A stretch of 64,000 nt of DNA from assembly GCA_965262055.1 (NCBI GenBank), contig CBDHEI010000002.1, positions 2,046,001-2,110,000 of the forward strand. Reading direction: 5' to 3'. This document shows positions 23,635 to 32,837 of the stretch, one piece after another. The stretch is from G958296245 sp965262055. Lineage in GTDB: Bacteria; Chloroflexota; Dehalococcoidia; Lucifugimonadales; G958296245. The stretch's first letter is position 1. Each line of letters begins with the position of its first letter. Under the pieces are notes generated by a model. That model saw nothing but the letters and a program-made list of their open reading frames with translations. It had not been told where the DNA came from and did no database searches. Both the position numbers and the translations under genes were made by a program.

Positions 23635-24593
23635 CGCTTGTCCTCGACCTTCTCGAATATCCGGCGCACGTTTTGCTGGCCGGGGTTCTTCTTGTGGATG
23701 ATGGGCGGCCGCTTTCCCTTCATCTGCGTGCGGAGCCCAACCGGGACCAGCTTGAGCATCTCGGGAACGTTGAAGACGCCCCCCTTCGACTTTATGGGGA
23801 GTCTGAGCTCGTCCACCCTGCCGCTGTGCTCGACGAATTCCGTGAAGGCCTCGGCGTGACGGGCGCCGTGGCTGTCCGTGAAGCCCGCTTCCATCGCCCT
23901 GTCGCGCAGGGCCATGATGCGGCCCATCGGGTCCACTCCCTTGGGGCAGACCTCCACGCACTGCATGCACCTGGTGCAGTCCCACACGCCGCCGTACTCG
24001 TTGAGACTGCTCAGCCGCCCGGCGTCTGCGTCGTCCCGGGGGTCTCCGACGAAGCGGTACGCCTTTGCAAGCGCCGCCGGCCCTAGGAAGTTGGGGTCAA
24101 CCTCCAGCACCGTGCAGTCCGACACGCACGCGCCGCACATGATGCAGCTCATGACGCCCGCCAGGTGCAGCATGTCCTCGTTGGGCGCTAGGTACTCCTG
24201 CTCAGGCTCCGGGCCTGCCGTCTGGAGCCATGGCTCTACGTCCCGGATCTTGCTCCAGAACGGCTGGAAATCGACGACGAGGTCCTTGATGACCTCCATA
24301 TTCCCGGCGGGCTCCACGACAACGGAGCCCCCGCCGGCCTGCTCTACTGCGTCGACCAGCTTGATGTTACACGCCAAGCCGGCCTGGCCGTTGACCCTCA
24401 TGGCGCAGGACCCGCAGATGGCGCTGCGGCACGAGCAGCGCAGGGTGAGGGTACCGTCGACCTCTTCCCGGATCTTTATGAGAGCATCCAGAACGGTGGC
24501 CGACTTCTCGACCTGGATTCCGTACTCTTGGAAGTAGGGCTCTGGCCTACTCGCGTCGGGGTTGTAACGGCTGACGCTCAGCGAAACGTCCAT
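23631..24593 (-). CDS. sdhB: succinate dehydrogenase/fumarate reductase iron-sulfur subunit
   Basis: 320 aa. The N-terminal plant-type ferredoxin domain has the 2Fe-2S ligands CSCRSAICGSCAMRVNG and a later ACN. The C-terminal alpha-helical ferredoxin domain has CIMCGACVSDC and CTRCMQCVEVCPKGVDP for the 4Fe-4S and second cluster. It is longer than the usual 230-250 residues, with about 70 extra at the C-terminus. It passes electrons from SdhA toward the HdrB-like subunit. The order is sdhA-sdhB-sdhE on the minus strand. Confidence 0.95.
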   Translation of the reverse strand: MDVSLSVSRYNPDASRPEPYFQEYGIQVEKSATVLDALIKIREEVDGTLTLRCSCRSAICGSCAMRVNGQAGLACNIKLVDAVEQAGGGSVVVEPAGNMEVIKDLVVDFQPFWSKIRDVEPWLQTAGPEPEQEYLAPNEDMLHLAGVMSCIMCGACVSDCTVLEVDPNFLGPAALAKAYRFVGDPRDDADAGRLSSLNEYGGVWDCTRCMQCVEVCPKGVDPMGRIMALRDRAMEAGFTDSHGARHAEAFTEFVEHSGRVDELRLPIKSKGGVFNVPEMLKLVPVGLRTQMKGKRPPIIHKKNPGQQNVRRIFEKVEDKR

Positions 24594-24619
24594 ATCCTAT
24601 TGGTCCTTCTTGGTGGGTG

Positions 24620-26296
24620 TCAGTAGCTCCTGACCTGTGGCTCCCACTGGGTGATGGTTATGGGCTGGTACTCTACCGATGGCGCCTCGGCGCCCTTGGT
24701 GAGGACGATGTGCTTCAGCCACATCGCGTCGTCGCGCGCGGGCATGTCGGTCCTGGTATGCGCCCCACGGCTCTCCTTACGCTCCAAGGCTCCCATGATA
24801 ACCGTCTCGGCGCAGTCCAGCATGAAGTCCAGCTCCAGCGTAAAGACGAGGTTGGTGTTGAAGGTCTTGCCTTTGTCCGCCACCCTGACCTGGCCGTAGC
24901 GCAGCTTCAGGTTGCTCAGAGTAGCTAGGGCTTCCTCCATTCCGGACTGGTCGCGGAACACCGCGAGATGCCGGTTCATCGTCTCGCCTAACTCAGTGCG
25001 TATCGAGGCGAAGGTGTCGCCGCCGCCGTCCCGCTCCAACATGTCGCGGATGAGCTGCCGGTCGGTTTCGCCGGCGGAGTCGTCGACCTCGAGATGCGGG
25101 TTCGCCTTCGCCCTGTCCGAGCCGTGCTGTCCGGACCGTCGTCCGAATACGAGTGTGTCGAGGAGCGAGTTGGCGCCGAGCCGGTTGCCCCCGTGCACGC
25201 TGACGCAGGCCGCCTCGCCGGCGGAGTACAGGCCGGGGACTGGTGTTGCGCCGTCGATGTCTGTTTTCACGCCGCCCATCTGGTAGTGCATGCCGGGCCT
25301 GATGGGGATCGGCTGCGTGAAGATGTCCACGCCCGCAAAGTCCCTGGCGATCTCCAGTATCTGCGACAGTCTCTCCCTTATGGTCTGCTCGCCCAGGTGG
25401 CGGCAGTCCAGCAGGACCCCGCCGTTGATCCCTCTGCCCTCGTTGATCTCGGTCTGCTCGGAGCGGGACACGACGTCTCTCGACGCCAGCTCCATCATGT
25501 TGGGCGCGTACCGTTCCATGAACCGCTCGCCCTCAGAGTTGAGCAGGTGCGCACCCTCGCCCCTGGCGCCTTCCGTGATGAGCACGCCGCTCCCGGCCAG
25601 CGTGGTCGGGTGGTACTGGACCATCTCCATGTCCATCAGGGGGGCTCCGGCGCGGTAGGCGAGCGCCATGCCGTCGCCCGTGCAGATGAGGGCGTTGGTG
25701 CTCGGCTCGAAGACGCGCCCGAGGCCGCCGGTCGCGACGATGACCGCCTTGGCGCGGACGACGTGAATCGCGCCCGTCCTGATGTCCAGCAGTACGGCGC
25801 CGCCGCACTCGCCGTCACGGACGATCAGGGACAGCACGAACCACTCCTCGTAGACGCGCACGCCCGCCTTCATCACCTGCTCGTACAGCACGTGGAGCAG
25901 CGCCTGCCCGGTGAAGTCGGCGACGAAGAAGGTCCGGGCCTGCCGCTGTCCGCCAAATGCGCGGGTCCCGAGGTGCCCGCTCTCGTCGCGGTTGAAGATC
26001 ACCCCCATGTGCTCCATGGCGATGACCTCGTTGCCCGCCTCGCGGCACATCACCTCGACGGCGTCCTGGTCTGCGAGGTAGTCGCTGCCCTTGATCGTGT
26101 CGTAGGCGTGGTCTTCCCACGCGTCGCCACGGTCGGTCAAGGCGGCGTTGATGCCGCCCTGGGCTGCGTTGGAGTGACTGCGTACCGGGTGTACCTTGGT
26201 GACCACGGCGACGTCCACGCCGTTCTCCCGGGCAGTCAGGGCCGCTCTCATGCCCGCGAGCCCGGCCCCGATTACAAGCACGTCGTGGTCGTACAT
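24620..26296 (-). CDS. sdhA: succinate dehydrogenase/fumarate reductase flavoprotein subunit
   Basis: 558 aa. The FAD-binding Rossmann start VLVIGAGLAGMRAALTA is followed by HPVRSHSNAAQGGINAAL, which holds the region of the covalent-FAD His. Then come HPTTLAGSGVLITEGARGEG, the active-site region HYQMGGVKTDIDG, HGGNRLGANSLLDTLVFGR and the C-terminal ESRGAHTRTDMPARDD. It oxidises succinate to fumarate or the reverse. It is first in a three-gene operon, with 26 bases to sdhB. Confidence 0.96.
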   Translation of the reverse strand: MYDHDVLVIGAGLAGMRAALTARENGVDVAVVTKVHPVRSHSNAAQGGINAALTDRGDAWEDHAYDTIKGSDYLADQDAVEVMCREAGNEVIAMEHMGVIFNRDESGHLGTRAFGGQRQARTFFVADFTGQALLHVLYEQVMKAGVRVYEEWFVLSLIVRDGECGGAVLLDIRTGAIHVVRAKAVIVATGGLGRVFEPSTNALICTGDGMALAYRAGAPLMDMEMVQYHPTTLAGSGVLITEGARGEGAHLLNSEGERFMERYAPNMMELASRDVVSRSEQTEINEGRGINGGVLLDCRHLGEQTIRERLSQILEIARDFAGVDIFTQPIPIRPGMHYQMGGVKTDIDGATPVPGLYSAGEAACVSVHGGNRLGANSLLDTLVFGRRSGQHGSDRAKANPHLEVDDSAGETDRQLIRDMLERDGGGDTFASIRTELGETMNRHLAVFRDQSGMEEALATLSNLKLRYGQVRVADKGKTFNTNLVFTLELDFMLDCAETVIMGALERKESRGAHTRTDMPARDDAMWLKHIVLTKGAEAPSVEYQPITITQWEPQVRSY

Positions 26297-26639
26297 CTAC
26301 AGCGTCGCCTCCAATGGAAAACCGGCTGGAATATACCAGAAGGCCATGGGGGCCGTAAAGGTATCCACGAAGGGCACGGAGGGGCACAGAGGGCTGTTGC
26401 GGCCCCCAATGGCGGCCTTGCATAACTTCCCTTGCAGGGCGAGGTCGTGAGGGTGGGGCAACTCGCGCCAACCCCGCCCCGCCTTCTGGGCTGATGCCAA
26501 GTCGCCGTGATGCGGCCATATACGTGACCCGGGTAGGTGTCCCATGGCAGGGACAGGGCGGGTTTCAAACCCGCCCCTACGATAATCGGCAATTCGTGGC
26601 GTATTCAAGACGAAGTGGTACGAGCTGTGTCTGAGGTGG
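26297..26639. other. intergenic region upstream of sdhA
   Basis: 343 bases with no gene. It contains a GTATCCACGAAGGGCACGG-type stretch and a perfect 10-bp palindrome at 26556-26576. The sdhA promoter must lie here on the minus strand, but no convincing -35/-10 pair is seen. Confidence 0.5.
26556..26576. repeat. palindrome GGGCGGGTTT-C-AAACCCGCCC, copy 1
   Basis: Ten-base perfect arms surround a single C, and CCTACGA follows. The same 21 bases plus the CCTACGA flank recur at 38012-38032. It is an interspersed palindrome, not a terminator, since no T-run follows. Confidence 0.8.
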
Positions 26640-27584
26640 TCACACCCATATTAGGGGCGGCGGCCGTGGTACCGGCGGAGGAGATGAGCCCCTGCGCCGG
26701 TTACCGGGCTCGGTGGACGGGATGCCGGGTCCGGGCCTGGGCTCTTGCGAACTGCCGTCCTGTTGTGGGGCACCGGGCGGGTCGGCGGGCGGGCGGGCGG
26801 TGTCGGTGGTGGCGGCGCCGTTGTGGTGGGCGGCCGCTTTGGCTGCTGTCCGCTGGGGCTGCCGTATTTTCGAACTGTCTGTCCGGTCTTCTGGGAGATT
26901 CTTCTGAGGCCGTTGTTGCTTAGGCCTTTGTACGGGGGCCCTGGCGCCGTTGGCAGCGGCTTTGCGGCCATTGGCCTTGCGGCCGTTGGCGGCAGCTTGG
27001 GGGCCATTGGCCTTGGGGCCGTTGGCGACGGCTTTGCGGCTATCGACCAGAAGTCCTTTGGCGGCGGCTTCGCTGCGTCTGGTCTTGCGGTTCTTGCCGA
27101 AGGTGGGAACGGTCTCCCAGCCGAGGCGGAGAAGCTCCTTGGCGGCTGCGAGTCTGGCCGCGGGCTTGAAGTCTTCGGGCCTGCCCAGCATGGCGTCTAC
27201 GAGGAAGTTGACGAGGTCTCTGCCGTTGCCGGTCTGGGAGCGTGCGAACTTGGCCAGTCGTGTGACGTATTTGCGGTTGTGGCGGCCGACGATTGCGCCG
27301 CTGCTGTATGCGCTGCCGCCGCCGGGCCGGGTGTGTCGGCTGAAGTCGGCGATGAATGCGCGGGCGTCGTCGCAGCCGAGCTTGAGGAGCAGTCGCGCGG
27401 CGTCGATGCGGTGGGAGGGTTTGGCGCCGTCGATGCGGCCTTTCATGGCGTCGATGAGGAAGCGGACGATCATCTCGCCTTGGTTGGTGTTGTCTCGGAC
27501 GAGCTGGGCGAGCGGGTGCCCACCGGGTATGTGAGCCGGCGGCGCCTGTTCCCGTTCCTGTACTTGTGACGCTGTGAAGCACAT
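26640..27584 (-). CDS. uncharacterised protein with two helical repeats and an NG(R/P)KA-rich tail
   Basis: 314 aa from the ATG at 27582-27584; an earlier ATG at 27653 is possible. Two similar helical units are visible: GEMIVRFLIDAMKGRIDGAK then HRIDAARLLLKLG, and RDLVNFLVDAMLGRPEDFK then ARLAAAKELLRLG. The last 140 residues are low complexity: KANGPQAAANGRKANGRKAA, then Pro/Gln/Arg-rich. The repeats look like a small HEAT-like or terminase-small-subunit-like helical domain, but I cannot assign a family. It stands alone beside the IS1380 element. Confidence 0.6.
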   Translation of the reverse strand: MCFTASQVQEREQAPPAHIPGGHPLAQLVRDNTNQGEMIVRFLIDAMKGRIDGAKPSHRIDAARLLLKLGCDDARAFIADFSRHTRPGGGSAYSSGAIVGRHNRKYVTRLAKFARSQTGNGRDLVNFLVDAMLGRPEDFKPAARLAAAKELLRLGWETVPTFGKNRKTRRSEAAAKGLLVDSRKAVANGPKANGPQAAANGRKANGRKAAANGARAPVQRPKQQRPQKNLPEDRTDSSKIRQPQRTAAKAAAHHNGAATTDTARPPADPPGAPQQDGSSQEPRPGPGIPSTEPGNRRRGSSPPPVPRPPPLIWV

Positions 27585-27639
27585 GCGTTCTATCCTAAGG
27601 GAAGGTGTGGGGGTTGTCAAGGGGGATTGTCTGAAGCAA

Positions 27640-29514
27640 CCCAGATTCCCCACCTAGAGAAGAAGAAGACCTCGTTGGAGCCCGCCGTGAAGGGGGCTAA
27701 GATGTTTCTTGGAAGAGAGAAACGATCACCAACGAGGTGCACCTATTATGAAGCAAGGGGTTCTGCCGTTCCAGTACGAGCAGGAGAAGAGCTCGCCGGG
27801 CATGACGGCGATGGCGGGGATGATGACGTACTTGGAGTTGATGCACGCAGCAGGTTTGAGGTCGTCGGTAGAGCGCCACGTGGGACTGCGGGAGTGTGGT
27901 CAGGGCTGGACGGACAGCCAAGTGGTCAGCTCGCTGATACTGCTGAACCTGGCAGGCGGTGAGTCAGTGGTCGATCTGGATGTTTTGGAGAAGGACGCGG
28001 GGTTGTGCAGGGTGCTTCGGGAAGTCGAGAGCTATGGGATGGGTCGTCGAGAGCGTAGAGCGTTGGAAGAGCGATGGCGTGTAGAGCGTCGGCGGAGCAT
28101 GCCATCGGAGTCGGCGGTGTTCCGGTACCTGGAGAGATTCCACGAGGCGGGCGAGGAGTCTAGTCGGGAAGCTCACAGAGCGTTCATACCTTCACCCAAC
28201 GAAGCGCTGGGGGGTCTGCATAAGGTGAACGCCGATATGGTGAGCTTCGTACAGAGCCGTTCGCCCTGCGCTCAAGCCACGTTGGACATGGACGCCACGC
28301 TGGTGGAGACGCACAAGCAGCAGGCGCTCTACAGCTACAAGAAGTACAAGGCGTATCAGCCTCTGACGACCTACTGGGCCGAGGCTGAGTTGATAGTGCA
28401 TTCGGAGTTTCGGGACGGCAACGTACCTGCTGGCTATCAGCAACTGCGAGTGTTGACCGAAGCGTTGGAGCATCTGCCTTGTGCGGTGGACAAGGTGATG
28501 CTGCGGTCGGACGCGGCTGGGTATCAGCACGAGTTGCTGCGGTACTGCGCCGAGGGCAGAGACGAGCGCTTCGGAGTGATCGAGTTTGCGGTAGGACTCA
28601 ACGTGACGCCGGAGTTCAGGCGCGCGGTGTCCGAGGTTGCCGAACAAGACTGGCATGCCCCGCACCGCAGACTGGGCGCCACCTGGGTCGAGACAGGTCA
28701 ACAGTGGGCGGAGGTGAACTTCGAACCAGACTGGATAGCCTACAGCAAGAAGAACCCTGAATACCGGTTCATCGCTATCAGGGAGCCGCTGAGCGAACAG
28801 CCTCTGCCGGGAATGGAACTGCAGCTGGAACTGCCCTTCCCCGTGATGAGGCTGGCCGGCGGAGCCTGGCACAAGGTCTCCGGGTTGGTGACCAACCGAG
28901 ACCTTCCGGGAGATGAGATGATCCGGTGGTACAGGCAGAGATGCGGTAAAGGCGAGCAGGTCCACAGCGTCCTGAAGAGTGACCTGGCTGCGGGCAGGCT
29001 CCCGTCGGGGCTGTTCGGAGCCAACGCCGCATGGTGGGCCATAGCGGTGCTGGCCTTCAACCTGAGCTCTGCGATGAAGCGGCTGGTGTTGGGCGGACAG
29101 TGGGTGAGCAAGCGTCTCAAGGCAGTGCGCTTCGCCCTGATCGCCCTTCCGGGCCGGGTGATGCGACACGCCAGGAAGCTGATCATCCGTCTGGCGCGGG
29201 GCCATCCCTCATACGAGTTGTTGATCAGGGCACGTCAGAGGATATTGGCGCTGTCCGCCGAGCCGTACCAACCATAAGCGGTCCTGTCTGTGCATCGGTT
29301 GAAGGCGACTCAGCAAGGTCGCCCAGGCTGGGCCATGCCTTCTTCGGCCTGAGGACAGCCATAATCGGTGCGGCTCCGATGCCCATACCCTCAAAGTCTT
29401 CGGCCAAGGTCCTACCTACGGCCCGATCCGACCATATGGAACCACCGAATCGATACTCAACACGGGCGTAAATCCACGAAGGCCACACCAACTATGTTAG
29501 GTGGGGAATCTGGG
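27640..29514 (+). mobile_element. IS1380-family insertion sequence (copy 2, different subgroup), 1875 bp
   Basis: The ends CCCAGATTCCCCACCTA (27640-27656) and TAGGTGGGGAATCTGGG (29498-29514) are perfect inverted repeats. The 4-bp target duplication is GCAA (27636-27639 and 29515-29518). It differs from copy 1 in ends and transposase. It landed between GTCTGAA and TTCAGAC, the outer edge of the AACTGTTCAGAC repeat element. Confidence 0.9.
27748..29277 (+). CDS. IS1380-family transposase (copy 2)
   Basis: 509 aa from the ATG at 27748; an in-frame ATG at 27709 adds 13 residues. MKQGVLPFQYEQEKSSPGMT is a common IS1380-type start. The DDE residues are in ATLDMDATLVETHK, MLRSDAAGYQHELL and the Y/R/E region WYRQRCGKGEQVHSVLKSDL. 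The gene appears intact. It shares little visible identity with the 441 aa transposase of copy 1. Confidence 0.92.
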   Translation: MKQGVLPFQYEQEKSSPGMTAMAGMMTYLELMHAAGLRSSVERHVGLRECGQGWTDSQVVSSLILLNLAGGESVVDLDVLEKDAGLCRVLREVESYGMGRRERRALEERWRVERRRSMPSESAVFRYLERFHEAGEESSREAHRAFIPSPNEALGGLHKVNADMVSFVQSRSPCAQATLDMDATLVETHKQQALYSYKKYKAYQPLTTYWAEAELIVHSEFRDGNVPAGYQQLRVLTEALEHLPCAVDKVMLRSDAAGYQHELLRYCAEGRDERFGVIEFAVGLNVTPEFRRAVSEVAEQDWHAPHRRLGATWVETGQQWAEVNFEPDWIAYSKKNPEYRFIAIREPLSEQPLPGMELQLELPFPVMRLAGGAWHKVSGLVTNRDLPGDEMIRWYRQRCGKGEQVHSVLKSDLAAGRLPSGLFGANAAWWAIAVLAFNLSSAMKRLVLGGQWVSKRLKAVRFALIALPGRVMRHARKLIIRLARGHPSYELLIRARQRILALSAEPYQP

Positions 29515-29516
29515 GC

Positions 29517-29687
29517 AACTGTTCAGACTTGGTGGGGGTCTTCTCCACTCGCATAGTCCCGATAAGGCAGAAGTCTTTGGTTCCCACCCGCCCGCCCTTG
29601 GATACTGGGGGCAAAGCCCTCAGACGCCCACTGTCTGACGTCAGGCAGGCAGACAGGCCCCTCGGACCTCATCGAGTCTGAACAGTT
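29517..29687. repeat. 171-bp inverted-repeat element (AACTGTTCAGAC ends), copy B
   Basis: It is bounded by AACTGTTCAGAC (29517-29528) and GTCTGAACAGTT (29676-29687). The right end with its inner flank (GACCTCATCGA) matches the left end of copy A at 18841, reversed. The middle contains CTGTCTGACGTCAGGCAGGC and other short palindromes. No gene is seen between 29278 and 29764. Confidence 0.7.
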
Positions 29688-29764
29688 TCCGCCTGAACTG
29701 TCATTCATGTGATGCGGACATGGATGGACAGGATGGGCATGGATGGCGGGGTTGCGGCGGGGGG

Positions 29765-30586
29765 CTACCTCGATATGAGCAGCCCCGGCTGACACCGGCG
29801 GCAATAGCTGGTGATGCGCCTGTTGGCGGTGACCTCGCTGATCTTGTTGCCGCATCGGGGGCAGGGCTCGCCGCCCCAGTTGTGCACCTTCAGGAAGTCC
29901 CTGTTCTTGACGTGAATGCGGTCGCCCGTGCGCTCCCGCACTGACTGTACCGCGTCTGCCAGCACGCTCCTGACTGCGGCGTGCAGCCGGTGGAGCTCGT
30001 CGTCGGAGAGCTGGCCGCACTTCCTGTAGGGGTATATTCGAGCCTCGAACAGCACCTCGTCGGCGTAGGCGTTGCCAATGCCGGAGACGACCCTGCCCCG
30101 GGTGAGCACGCCCTTGATCTCACCCCGGAACTTGCCCAGCCGCTCCCGGAACTCCTCCAGGTCCATGGGGGCCATCGCGTCCGGGCCCTGCGTCGCGAGC
30201 TCCGGTACTTGGCCGACCTGGCTCTCGCTGACGTAGTAGACGCGACCCATCTGCCTGTCGTCCAGGTAGCGGAGCTGGCGTCCGTTCGACAGCTCGAAGA
30301 GCAGGCAGGTCTTCTTGAACAGCCGCTCCGAGGGAGGGCAGTACTGGAAGCCGCCTGTCAGCATCGGATTAACCACCAGCCTCCGGTCGTCGGAAAGGCC
30401 GAAGATGAGAAACTTGCCCCGGCGCTCAAGTCCGGTTACGGCTCGGCCCACCACGTCGGGGACTAGGCCCGCCGCCAGCGGGCGCAGTACGCTGGGCTTG
30501 ATCACCTCGGCGCGCTCGATGCTCTCGCCTACGATGCGCTCGGCGAGAAACTCCCTGGCGACCTCGAGCTCAGGCGCCTCCGGCAC
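29765..30586 (-). CDS. Fpg/Nei-family DNA glycosylase
   Basis: 273 aa. It begins MPEAPELEVAREFL, so the catalytic Pro2 and Glu3 are in place. LERRGKFLIF carries the catalytic beta-hairpin Lys. The helix-two-turn-helix is FRGEIKGVLTRGRVVSGIGNAYADEVLF. The zinc finger is CPRCGNKISEVTANRRITSYCRRCQ. It excises oxidised bases and nicks at abasic sites. Whether it is MutM (8-oxoguanine) or Nei-like cannot be settled by eye. The gene ends close after the GH42-like gene on the same strand (spacing nine bases). Confidence 0.9.
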   Translation of the reverse strand: MPEAPELEVAREFLAERIVGESIERAEVIKPSVLRPLAAGLVPDVVGRAVTGLERRGKFLIFGLSDDRRLVVNPMLTGGFQYCPPSERLFKKTCLLFELSNGRQLRYLDDRQMGRVYYVSESQVGQVPELATQGPDAMAPMDLEEFRERLGKFRGEIKGVLTRGRVVSGIGNAYADEVLFEARIYPYRKCGQLSDDELHRLHAAVRSVLADAVQSVRERTGDRIHVKNRDFLKVHNWGGEPCPRCGNKISEVTANRRITSYCRRCQPGLLISR

Positions 30587-30595
30587 AGGACGCTC

Positions 30596-32728
30596 CTACG
30601 GGAAGTGGAGTACGCCAACCCGCCACGGCTCGACGCGCGTCCGCACGGAGCCGTTCGCCGCCGGCAGGGACTCGCCGCTCAGCAGATCGGTGGCGTTGCC
30701 GGACTGCCACGGAGTGGACACTCGGACGTCAGCGGCGGTGAGGCCGAGGTTGAACAGGAAGACGAGTCGGCCGCCGGCTCGCGAGTTGCGCACCACTGGC
30801 ACCACGCCGTCGCAGTCGACCTCGACGGGCCTGCACACGCCGGCGTCGGCGAGCAGGCCCTCGACGATGGCCGGGTTCCCGGTGTTCCCGAAGCCGGCAG
30901 AAAGGGTCAGGCCGAACCAGGTGAAACGCCCGCCCATGGCCGATACGGCAACGGTGCTGCCGTTCAGGGAAGCCGCAGAGCGGGAGCCGTTCGAGGGCTG
31001 GAGCTTGGCGTAGCCGCACGGCGTCGTGACATTCACGGCGCCGTAGTCCGTCTCCAGCACGTTGCAGCCCGCCGTGATGTCGTCGCCGGTAATGGCGTCG
31101 ACGTCGGCCACGCGCACTCCCAGCAGGTCCGCCAGCCCCTCGGGAGGGCGGTAGCTCGTCTGCCCGTCCGGGGAGTACATGCCGAAGGTGCCCTCGGCCA
31201 CCAGCCGCGTGTCCGGGCTGTCCGCGAGCGTGCGCTCGATGCGCTCCCTGACGTCGTCCTCCATCAGGGTCACGTTGGGCAGGAAGAGCAGCTTGTACTT
31301 TGACCAGTCCATGGCGGGCGTAACGATGTCGGTGGGCACGCCCCTGTTCCACAGCGTCCTGAAGACGCCCCTCACGTCGGCCACGAAGCGCTCGTCCTCG
31401 CCGTTGTAGCCGAAGAGCTCCTGGGAGGACTGGTGGTTTACGATGGCAACCTCGGCGGGCGGGTAGGTGAAGGGCAGGTGCTCGGAGATGCCGTCTATCT
31501 GGGCGACGGCCTCTACCACGGCCTCGAAGCGTTCGGTGGGCTCTCCGTCTGGGGCGATGAGGTTGTAGCCGGGGGACTCGAAGCTCATGTACTCCGGGCG
31601 GTACTGCCAGAACATCGAGCCCGCCGCGCCGTGGGCGAGGGTCATCCAGAGCAGGATGGTCAGGGCGCGCGGGTCGGACTGCTTCTTCCAGGTGACGCCG
31701 CCGGGGCTCATCCCGGCGTATATCTCCTCGTTCCACCAGCGCCCTCCGCGGCCGAGGGCCCGCGACCACTCGAACGCGAAGGCGCGGTCCGCCGCCTTGC
31801 CGGCGTCCGGCGGGTTCATCAGGTTGCTGGACGGCATCGACATGCCCCAGCTATCGACCTGCGGGGCGCATATCTCGTCCCACGGCCTGGGCGACCAGCC
31901 GCCGTGGGAGCGTACCTCGTGCCCAGGGTCGATGGCTGCGGTCTCGTCGACCATCCAACGGAGGTGCCCGGCGAGGTTCTCGTAGTGGAAGCGCCTGAAC
32001 AGCAGCATCTCGACCACCGCGTCGTTGGCCCGGGGCGGCTCCACGTCCTCCCAGCGCCTGTAGCGGCGCGACAGCCGGTCGTTGAGCTCGTCCAGAGTGA
32101 ACCTGTCGCGCAACCACGACTTGTACCTGGCCAGTGTGTTTTCGCAGTAGCAGGGGTAGCTGAGGCCCATGCCGGTCCAGGCCGACGACAGGTTCACGCC
32201 GTCCCAGAGGCCCCAGATGAGCATGTTGGGCCGGTCCTTGTAGCGGTTGACGACGTGGCGGAGGAGCGCGCCGCCGTACTCCCGCCATGCCGGGTGGTCG
32301 TAGCAGTGTATGCAGGCGCCCTGCGGGTACGCGGGGTGGGCGTCGTGCACGATGCGCTGGCCCTCCCGGTTGACCACGACTATGTCGGGGTGCTCGCGGG
32401 TCAGCCACTCCGGCCCGGCGCCGTGAGTCCCCAGCATGACGTCGAGCCACAGGTATAGGTTGTGCTTCTCGGCGAGGTCGAATAGGAGGTCTACGTCGTC
32501 CAGCTCGTACTGTCCGGGGCGCGGCTCCATCCAGTTCCAGTAGGAGGCGCTGCGGACTATGTGGAAGCCGGCGGCGCTGAGCCGCGCGAAGTCCCCGTCC
32601 CAGAACTCCGGCCTGGGTGCGGGAGCGCGGTAGTACTCGACTCCGATGGGAAACGGTGTGCCGGGGTGGAGAATAAGGTCGGGTCTGGTCACTGTACCTG
32701 CCTCGCTGGGGAGTCCTGCTGGAGGCAA
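30596..32728 (-). CDS. GH42-like (beta-galactosidase family) glycosidase
   Basis: 710 aa. The barrel starts PIGVEYYRAPAPRPEFWDGD and continues WNWMEPRPGQYELDDVDLL, typical of GH42. A GATase-like trimerisation domain follows (VAIVNHQSSQELFGY, YKLLFLPNVTLMEDDV), then a small beta domain. The nucleophile region RWWNEEIYAG is kept (Glu334/335). The general acid/base position, normally W-x3-N-E, reads IWGLWDGVNL (171-180) without an obvious Glu. Activity is therefore uncertain. It transcribes away from the phased GTGAC boxes and toward the glycosylase gene. Confidence 0.85.
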   Translation of the reverse strand: MPPAGLPSEAGTVTRPDLILHPGTPFPIGVEYYRAPAPRPEFWDGDFARLSAAGFHIVRSASYWNWMEPRPGQYELDDVDLLFDLAEKHNLYLWLDVMLGTHGAGPEWLTREHPDIVVVNREGQRIVHDAHPAYPQGACIHCYDHPAWREYGGALLRHVVNRYKDRPNMLIWGLWDGVNLSSAWTGMGLSYPCYCENTLARYKSWLRDRFTLDELNDRLSRRYRRWEDVEPPRANDAVVEMLLFRRFHYENLAGHLRWMVDETAAIDPGHEVRSHGGWSPRPWDEICAPQVDSWGMSMPSSNLMNPPDAGKAADRAFAFEWSRALGRGGRWWNEEIYAGMSPGGVTWKKQSDPRALTILLWMTLAHGAAGSMFWQYRPEYMSFESPGYNLIAPDGEPTERFEAVVEAVAQIDGISEHLPFTYPPAEVAIVNHQSSQELFGYNGEDERFVADVRGVFRTLWNRGVPTDIVTPAMDWSKYKLLFLPNVTLMEDDVRERIERTLADSPDTRLVAEGTFGMYSPDGQTSYRPPEGLADLLGVRVADVDAITGDDITAGCNVLETDYGAVNVTTPCGYAKLQPSNGSRSAASLNGSTVAVSAMGGRFTWFGLTLSAGFGNTGNPAIVEGLLADAGVCRPVEVDCDGVVPVVRNSRAGGRLVFLFNLGLTAADVRVSTPWQSGNATDLLSGESLPAANGSVRTRVEPWRVGVLHFP

Positions 32729-32837
32729 GCTACATCAACCCATCCTACCAGTCAATGACGCCGGAGCGGTTCCTCGAAGTTTTCGGCTGCGCAGCTATGA
32801 ATCTGTAACATTTTGTCACTCCTCAGCTATGGGCCAT

